This document shows, in pieces, positions 56,459 through 64,000 of a DNA stretch of 64,000 bases. Where the stretch lies: the NCBI GenBank assembly GCA_963920525.1, contig OY986439.1, forward strand, positions 46,288,982 to 46,352,981, written 5' to 3'. The stretch's first letter is position 1; each line of letters begins with the position of its first letter. Origin of the DNA: Dichetophora obliterata (Eukaryota > Arthropoda > Insecta > Diptera > Sciomyzidae). The position numbers and the translations under genes were made by a program. The notes under the pieces are model-generated. The model saw nothing but the letters and a program-made list of their open reading frames with translations. It was not told where the DNA came from and did no database searches.

Positions 56459-58011
56459 TCCCCTAACTATTGCGAAAAATAGTCACTTTTTCTGACGTCG
56501 CAGTGTTTCATTTCAAAATACTCACTTTTGCGAAAACTAGTGTTTCTGTAAGTGATAAGCGAATAAATAGTGGTTCGTGATGAAAAAGATACATAAGCGA
56601 GTATATGAAATTGCAACAATTGACAGACAACTTTGTGTGAAATATTATAAACAATAAATAAGAAACAAATATAAGTATTATAAATGCTTAATTTATGAAA
56701 ATGGCGGATGGAAACGTTTATATTATTTATGCTGACAATTTCTTGTTTTGATGTTAAGCACTTTAACACTTAGTGATGTTGATATTAAATATACAAACCT
56801 TACCCACTAATCGCAATTCGAGTATTCTTTTAATGCGGTTGCTTCATGCAATGATACAAATATTATCATTAAATTAATTTCATTTATAAAATATTTCAGT
56901 TTATATATTCAATAATTTAACAATATATAAATATACATTGTAGTACATATAATATTGTGTTAATAATTTATTTATAATCTACATAAAAAATTTAAGTTGA
57001 TCCTTGTACCCGGTAGAAGCATTTGTAACGTGGATATATATTTATTTCCAAAACTTCATTGAATATGACTGTTGCACAAGCAAGTAAAAATTTTCCTCAC
57101 CAAGTTAGAACATAGTGAGAACTGCAATCGATTCGAGTCGCATATTTTAGTTATGTTTTACAGAAATACTTTGTCTATCTAGTTTCTTTGAAAATAGAAT
57201 TGAAACAAGCGAGATGAGTCACCGAGTTTTCTCATTTTATTACAGAGACAATGATAATGACGTCACAATGACGTCAAAGTGAGAAAATTTGGTGAGAACT
57301 GCGGTGAGAAAAATTACAGAACCTAGCTTCTTATGGCAAATATGGCATACCAGTTCCTTCAGGGCAATACGAACTGGTTTGAAGCAGAGTGCGTTTGAAT
57401 TGGTAGAACCTGTGTCTCACACAGCTAATGGTTTTTGTTGTTTTTATATCAGCGGTCAATTCGCATCGTTTCAATCAGTCATCAGTAATTTTTAACTGAA
57501 AACGCCCATATTCTTATGCGGCTTTTGCAGTTAACACAGTTATATGAATAATAGTTATAAGAAAACTTAATAGGTTTTATTAACAAAAGTGCTGGGAGCT
57601 ACAGTATGACCTTTGGGTTCCTGGTTCCGTTTTTGTTACCGCTGCTTATGATATACATGGGTTGTATAGCATTTATTTATAAAAAGAAGAATACTTGACG
57701 ATATCCTAAACGATTTGAAGCGATCTGTACAATATATTCCTGCCTAGCCGCTGCAATTGGATTCAACGGAACAGCTGAATTTTATAAGTGATTATCGTAA
57801 CTGAAGTTAATGATTTAACATTTTATTTCTATAGTGATTGTGTATTTTCATAATTTTATATGTGAACGTAAAATGTGTACTTGATGTAATTTATCAAAAT
57901 GTATGCATTTTTTAAACTATATTTTCCATTCATACACTGGACTATTGTATATATGAAAGTAACACGTCATTGTATATAGTATTTTTAGTGCTTGTATATG
58001 TCTCGTAATGT

Positions 58012-58110
58012 ACAGGCTGTCGTTGTCTCTTTCACCCATATATTTTTATATATGTATATATTTTACATGTACAGGCTGTCGTTGTCTCTTTCACCCATAT
58101 ATTTTTAGGA
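58012..58110. repeat. 41-bp direct duplication
   Basis: TGTACAGGCTGTCGTTGTCT plus CTTTCACCCATATATTTTTA occurs twice, 58 bp apart, with TATATATG sequence between. Confidence 0.85.
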
Positions 58111-58271
58111 CAATCGTCAAAAGCAAATGTTAAAATACTCTATGAGCAGGAGTAAACTATTATGTAATAATATTGTAGCCAAATGGCGTTCAATTTATTA
58201 ATTTATTTAATAGTGCAACAGATCAGGCAGGCCATACATAACAGCCGCTAAGTTGACAAATAAGAAACGGT

Positions 58272-58295
58272 TTATATATATATATATATATATAT
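58272..58295. repeat. TA microsatellite
   Basis: About 12 TA units. Confidence 0.85.
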
Positions 58296-60469
58296 TTTAT
58301 AATATCGATTAATTAAAGACTCAATAAAGTACTACTACTACTACCACTACTTTTGATATCAGCAAACGCATGCAATCACATAAGGGCTTGTGTGACAGAG
58401 AAATTAAAACTGTTTACCAACAGGCCACTAAGATTTCCGGTGCGATTTGACAATAGATTCGTGAAGTACATTCAATAAAAATAAAAATGGCCGTAGGAAA
58501 AAAATCGATTTGTTTTCAAGATATCGAGTTTCTAATATTATATTATTAGATCTTTTAATAAAACACAACTATTTTTTTAATGTACAACTGATATTGATGG
58601 TTAAGGTATTTTTTTATAAGGTAATTAACGAAGCTTTTACATAATTTTTAAATAAATAAAATTCGTTGAGTATTTGGATTTAATTGTTATTTTTATGTAA
58701 AAGTAAATTTACTTACATTAAACCACCATTTACTCAAAAACTACCATTATTAATATTGATTATGGAAAGAAAACTATTGAAGCTTGAAAATTTATCTTTC
58801 ATTTGATATAAAATATTTATGCATTATTTGTTTTTATGTTGCTTTTTATGGTGAAGTATTTTGCCCTTGTACGGAAAATTGTTTTTCAAGCATACTTACC
58901 TTAGTATGCTTCCTTTTTCTGCTTCCTTATAAAAATTTTTTATTTTTAATAATATATATATTTTTTAATAATCAAATGAAAAGTAAATCTTTGAGCTTTT
59001 AAAATGCAATATATTTTTAATGCTTTAATAACGCAAATTTAGTAGAAAATAGCTGTTGTTTTTTGATTAAAAACTCAAATATAATGTAAATTTGCTTATA
59101 AAATTTATAATATAATTGAAATGATATTTGCATTGCTTATTATTGAAAAGGTTATTTAATTACCTTTCAAATGAAAAATCTATTGGGAAAATTTTTAAAT
59201 CCATTGGACCAAGAAATATATGTTTTTTGAACAGTTCTTTTAACAAGAAAAGTATTTTTAAAAATAGATAACTCGATAATTAGTTCAGTACCGTAGTAGT
59301 TTATAAGCGTAAAAATGTTCGGTTTAAAGAATATTGGTAATGTTTTTGCTTATTGGAAGATTCGTCGTGTTCAATCGAAAATGATTTTGCGGCTAAGGAA
59401 GCGATTTCTTTTATTTGGTTGTGCACTGATCGTTTCTAGGCAGAGATCAGAAGAAAGTTTATTTACACCTAAATAGGATATGTCAGCTTAAAAGTAATTA
59501 GTTGTATCATGCCGTACAGCTTACAACAGTTGTGAACGCCACACGTTCTCGTGGCACGTAATAGTTATTGTATTATAATTGTTTGTTTGAATTTAATTTT
59601 GAATTTGCAACAAGACGTTTTTCTTGCCATTTCTTTGCAAAATTTTTTATCGCGATTATGTTAAAGCGAAAGAAATGCAGCTAATGTGTATCAATCGAAT
59701 AAAAATTCTTCGAGTATGTCAGTCAGGAAGAGATGTTTATATATTTAAAAGTTGAACTGATCCGCTATATTGTAAAATTGATTTTATTAACAAATTCATC
59801 TTTTTACACCTTAAAACAAGTACTATTTTTATTTTTTAACAAAAATTCTTTATAGGTTGTATGGATTCAGAAATTGGATTCATAAATTAATCATGTATTT
59901 TTTCCCATTGGACTGGTTTTGTTTTTAGTACATTTTTTGCTTAAAGTACTAAGCTTCTAAAGTACTTTTTACTTATTTCAGGCGCTGGCAATACTGAAAT
60001 TTAACAAAAGAAATGTCAAAAAGTGGACTTTGTTTTGTTGAAGTCTTGTCAGTATTTCTTGTTTTTAGTTAAATTTCTGAAACTTTTTGTTTATTTTATT
60101 TTTTTATCGTGTGTTTTGTTATAAGGTAAGTTATTAGTAATAGTAATATCATAACTACAAAGAAAAGTACACGATCATGTTATGTAACTAACACTATAAA
60201 TGCAATAAACACTATCAGTGCCACCGGCTTGTCAAATCTTAAAAATAAGTATCTGCTATGCCCAAAAGTATGCCGAGCTACATTTGTGGCTATTTCTCAG
60301 GGATGACAAGTTCATAAACCAAATACAATTTTGTAATCATGAACGCGTAGTAGGTTTTTATACCTCCACTCACACTGCGTAAAGGCCAAAATACATAGGA
60401 GGCAAGTATGCCTCAAGCATGCATCATGCCTATGAAACATGCTTGTTTAAAACACATAGCCTGCATTGG

Positions 60470-60610
60470 GCGGAAGGAACTGTTCCACAACTTTCGGGCT
60501 GAATGGTATGTGCTCACAGAATATGTTCCTTGAGCTGTCACAATTAATATAGCGAAAATATTTAATGCTACTTCGCTACCTGAGCGCTTTTTCAGATAGA
60601 ATGCAGCCAT
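60470..60610. repeat. Dispersed repeat shared with 5735-5880
   Basis: Contains ACAACTTTCGGGCTGAATGG and TACTTCGCTACCTGAGCGCT as in the other copy. Flanked by CATGCATCATGC/GCATGCATCA motifs that are roughly inverted with respect to each other. Confidence 0.6.
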
Positions 60611-61067
60611 AGAAAGCATGCATCAAATATGTGGAAAATGTCAAATATGTCAAACTGAACAGAAATCAAAATAGAAAATTACTGAAAATACATTCAATTC
60701 AATAAAAAATTGTGTCTATATGAACTGTAGCGGTAGTGATTTTGAATTCAGTCCTATGATGAAAAAAACGACAAAAGTTTTAAATTCTGACCACGGATGC
60801 TGTTTTAGAGACCCATTTTTACCTAGTGTGCGCCCTACAGCCTACCTGACAACCCTATTTTTTAGCCTATAACTTTCGCGTCATAATTATCTACATTTCT
60901 TTAAAAAAATCAACTTAATAGGTTGAAAATTACAGAGGGAAAACAAACTATTTTTTCACTTTGTTCTATTATAAACTATTTTATTTTAACTTCGTTCTTG
61001 TCGAAGATCATTCCTTACTAAATAGTTTTGGTTCATTTGGCTTCTATTTGAAACTAGTAAGGATCTA

Positions 61068-62715
61068 CAGTGGCTCACAGCTTATTTTATGCAGTACATA
61101 CTTTCAATTTTAGGGCTTTATAACAACTAAACTAACAGGAATAGAAAAAATAATATAGTATAATTTAAAAGAAAAAGATGTTTAGTTTACTAAATTAAAA
61201 TTAAGATTAAAATTAAGTTAGCTTAAAATTAAGAAACCAGAAAATACTGCTTAGTTTCATATCACAGCTTATTTTATGCAGTCATTTGTTATTTATAAAT
61301 TTTTCGTATTAATTAATGATATTTGATATTTTTATTATTTGGCATGATAGCCCTTGTCCACAACAGATCTAAGGTGGTTTGGCATTAATGCGACCAGTTT
61401 TTGAGTGATAGGTGGCGAAATATTTGCCCACTTCGTTTTCAATATCTCTTTCAGGTGGTTTTTGTTTGAAATTTGATGTTTCCGTATGTTATTTTCCAAT
61501 AAAGACCACACATTTTCAATAACATTAAGGTTTGGCGACTGAGCTGGCGGCGTCATCAATTGTGGGCAGTTGTATATTAGCCTGGTTTGCACAATACTAG
61601 CTTTGTGTTTTTCATCGTCATCCTGGTAAAATCGGAAATTCAATTTTTTACCCAGAACCTTTGCACTCTGCAACAAATTGTTCTTCAGGTTCTGTAGGTA
61701 CTTAAATTTGTCCATTGTTTCAATAAACGGCAACTTCCCAGTACCAGCAGCGGACATTCAGGCCCAAACCATGACGCTGCCACCGCCATGTTTCACGGTT
61801 TGTTTTAAGTTTTTTTTGTTGACCTCGGTATTCGGTTTTCGCCATATATAGCACATACCATCTAAACTGAATAAACTGATCTTCGATTTATCTGCAAAAT
61901 TAACTAAATTCCAGTACTCTGGGGCCTTGGACATATGTTCTTTGTTGTAGTTGAGTCTGCATAATCTGTTTTTGGGGCTAATGAACGGCTTGTTTCGTAT
62001 TACTCGGCCATGAAAGTTCTTTTTGCGCAAGACATGTCGAATAGTTTCAGCACTACACTGTTTGGTCAGGTCAGTTTGAACTTCAAAAGCCATTTTCGGA
62101 GCTGAGTCTCGGGTTAGCCTTCATCTTCCGTACAATATGCGGCTCGTCGGTTGCATTAAAAATTTTGTTTGGTGCTTCTTTGCTCTTATTGTGCAATCGA
62201 TTCTTATGGACGAAGCGCTCGATGATCTTTTGCACTATAGAGGAATTGATATTAACCATTTCAGCCATTTTTCGCTGCGAGCTGCTATTTTTAAAATAGT
62301 ATATAACCAATTCTCATTGTTGTAGCGTTGTGCGCGCTTCTATTTTAAATAATCATAGAAGCAGACACTTGAAGCAAAAAAATCAGATTAAAAAGCTAAC
62401 ACAAAGCAATTATAGAAACAGAACGAAGGCATAGCTAACGAAAGTACCGTTAGACAGCGCACCATTAGATTACCGTAGCAGAGAGAAGTTACTGCATAAA
62501 ATAAGCTGTGAGATGAAATTTAGCACTATTTTATGTTCTCTTATTTTTTAAACAACTAAATTTATGTATTCACAATTAATGAAAAACCTTTATTTAACTA
62601 GACTTTTTGCTCTTTTAAATGACACCATATTATCTTTTGTATTCCTGTTAGTTTTGTTTTTATAAAGCCCTAAAGTTTAAAGTATGCACTGCATAAAATA
62701 AGCTGTGAGCCACTG
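61068..62715 (-). mobile_element. Tc1-like transposon with IR/DR-type ends (1648 bp)
   Basis: TIRs begin CAGTGGCTCACAGCTTATTT at both ends with TA on either side (61066-61067, 62716-62717). The arms stay similar for over 200 bp. A second copy of CACAGCTTATTTTATGCAGT sits inside each arm (about 61264 and, inverted, about 62495). This outer-plus-inner binding-site layout is the IR/DR architecture known from Sleeping Beauty-like and several Drosophila Tc1 elements. Between the arms is a near-complete transposase on the minus strand. Confidence 0.9.
61335..62310 (-). pseudogene. Tc1-like DD34E transposase, nearly intact
   Basis: Minus strand. The N-terminal paired-like helix-turn-helix includes SQRKMAEMVNINSSIVQKII; then SSENG, TIRHVLRKKNFHGR and NKPFISPKNRLCRL. 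The catalytic region has NFADKSKISLF in place of the usual W-DESKF, GGGSVMVWA, the second Asp at FYQDDDEKHKA, and the Glu in SPNLNVIENVW about 34 residues later. Defects are few: one frameshift near 62085-62093 and one in-frame TGA at the position where relatives have Cys in VWGCMS (61758). If the frame defects are real, the copy is inactive but young-looking. Confidence 0.88.
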
Positions 62716-62717
62716 TA

Positions 62718-63104
62718 TCTTCAACTTAGTCAAAGTTCAAATACCTCCATAGTCGTGTTTAAGTGAATTCGAAGTTTTAAATGTTTTCATAAAAAAAAAA
62801 TTATTAGTTCAACCGATACATTTTACTTCAAGTTTTAAAATTCAATTACTTCAGTTATTATATTAAAACTATTTACAGAACATACCTTTTTGGATACAAT
62901 TCTTACCAAAGTTAGTGAATAAGATGATGTTGCATTTAAATGCGATTCAATTCTTTTTTAAAATTTCATTTACCATACAGTTGCATGAGGTAATCAATTG
63001 TAATTTTATTGCATCTTGCTCATTTTCCTTGACTTTGGTAAGAATTGTATCTAAAAACTTATAAAATGCTTCGTTTCTTGATGTGTTGCCTAATTTCTCC
63101 GTAA
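62718..63104. other. No gene seen
   Basis: AT-rich spacer between the Tc1 element and the Myb/SANT-like remnant. Confidence 0.4.
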
Positions 63105-63615
63105 TTATGTTGTTGACTGTCCCGCACAGTCATTGAAGCTTTCGTGGTCAGCCTCAATAGCCTTCCTCCTTGCTGATTCCGATGATGAAGATTGTAATGG
63201 CTCATTACTAGGAGTTGTTGGCTCTGGTGAAACAGCTTCGAATTGTTGACTTTGCATTTCATCCAATTCATAATATGAATCTGCTTCTTCGGATGCATGA
63301 ATGTTTGATATCATTCTAAAAAGTTTTAAAATGCACAAGAAACATAAACATAATAACAACTTATCTTCGACTTACGGCCTTGGAGCAACATGGATCCTCA
63401 TGAACTCCATTGCAGTCATAAATCTTCATGAACTAACTGCATTTGGAGCACCACTTCCAGAAGGGTGACTGTTTTTGTTAACTTCTTTAACAAATCTGTC
63501 GAGCAATGTCTTCCAGCGCCCTTGGCAATGATGAGCTAAAAATGCGAAAAATAAACATTAAACTTGGCTGCTGGTTCATTTGTTCGATGGTCAGGATTCA
63601 GTGACCGAACTTACT
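63105..63615 (-). pseudogene. Myb/SANT-like (MADF-type) DNA-binding protein, one internal stop
   Basis: Exons on the minus strand: end of exon A at 63615 (KLQREKAWTAVAAVCQSS, donor GTAAGT), exon B 63535-63376 (HCQGRWKTLLDRFVKEVNKN, then SHPSGSGAPN), exon C 63315-63105 (ISNIHASEEADSYYELDEMQ to a TAA). Splice phases agree. The RWKTLLDRF block and the closing APRP-ISN are typical of the Myb/SANT-like domain in PIF/Harbinger accessory proteins and in related host genes. A TGA stands in exon B where a Trp codon is expected (SS-stop-RFMTAMEF). The upstream exon and any partner transposase are outside or lost. It may be a dead host-type gene or a transposon accessory gene. Confidence 0.55.
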
Positions 63616-64000
63616 TGAACTCTGACAAACAGCAGCAACTGCAGTCCATGCTTTCTCTCGTTGAAGTTTGTTTCTAATGCCGTGGTTATGCTAGCCAAAC
63701 ATGATTGCCGAACATTTTTTGTTGTTATTGTTTCACGTATAAAATGAAAAAATGAACTTTTTCTCATATTCATTTTCTCGCTCTCGGACCGAACATTTTG
63801 ATTGCTGATTGAAACGCCAAACATGCCGAACTTTCCAGTGTTGGCTGTAGTCATTTTGTATAATAGCATCAAAAAAGTAAGTAAAAGTATTAAAAAGTGA
63901 AGTTGACTGTGTCTTCAAGCAACTCTTAATATAAACAGCTAGCTAGCATGTAAGATATATGCAAACCATATTGTTTAAGATATTATAATAAAAATTCAGA

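Larger units (their letters stand above)
56459..61067. other. Intergenic, no gene seen
   Basis: Over 4 kb of AT-rich DNA. Apart from the short repeats listed, I see only small unsupported frames. A tandem pair of TGACGTCA-like CRE-type octamers occurs near 57257-57275 (TGACGTCACAATGACGTCAA). Confidence 0.45.

Noticed and set aside
57250..57280. Paired TGACGTCA-like sites as a CRE-type enhancer
   Set aside because: No gene nearby to regulate and the octamers can occur by chance; noted only as a sequence observation.

Overview
This is eukaryotic DNA, AT-rich and crowded with transposon remains, almost certainly from a higher fly. The best evidence for a fly is a ZAD/C2H2 zinc-finger gene with small dipteran-style introns, together with P-element-like, Tc1, PIF/Harbinger, Helitron, hAT-like and RTE/I/Jockey-type LINE debris. 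The very high density of small inverted-repeat elements would suit a tephritid fruit fly, but the species is an inference. There are no operons, rRNA, tRNA or CRISPR arrays.

Layout. 1-5.9 kb: repeated LINE-like tails, an RTE endonuclease remnant, a LINE reverse transcriptase split by a 215-bp P-like MITE, and an unidentified decayed coding block. 8-18 kb: a chain of inverted-repeat elements whose target duplications can be read: TTAA (8.1 kb), TA (9.5 kb, Tc1-like with a DUF4817-type helix-turn-helix), 8 bp (11.6 kb, hAT-like), 3 bp (13.5, 15.9, 16.3, 17.6 kb). 18.2-20.8 kb: a wrecked PIF/Harbinger element with its two genes (MADF protein on +, transposase on -), invaded by a SINE and a 136-bp MITE. 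22-27.9 kb: more MITEs and a 5'-truncated LINE with an RNase H domain.

The one intact host gene lies on the minus strand and spans 54812 to 28775. I assembled eight exons from splice sites with matching phase. They give a 1797-residue ZAD protein with about 16 canonical C2H2 fingers and five variant ones, a polyQ region and a long acidic tract. It is probably a DNA-binding nuclear regulator. Its size and architecture bring Drosophila hangover (hang) to mind, but this needs a database search. The ZAD itself is split by a 15-kb intron (39665-54665). That intron holds a Jockey-type reverse transcriptase, an internally deleted Helitron, a 247-bp tandem repeat, a perfect-arm hairpin element, decayed membrane-protein-like exons, a hAT-like DUF4371 relic and a 1.6-kb TA-flanked element.

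54.8-64 kb: mostly non-coding DNA, two more inverted-repeat elements, a nearly complete Tc1-like transposon with IR/DR-type ends (61068-62715), and a Myb/SANT-like gene remnant with one stop (63105-63615). The most unusual content is the set of non-autonomous families with exact duplications: a P-superfamily MITE in five copies, and a group of elements starting AGG with 3-bp duplications, several of which carry internal arrays of a private palindrome.
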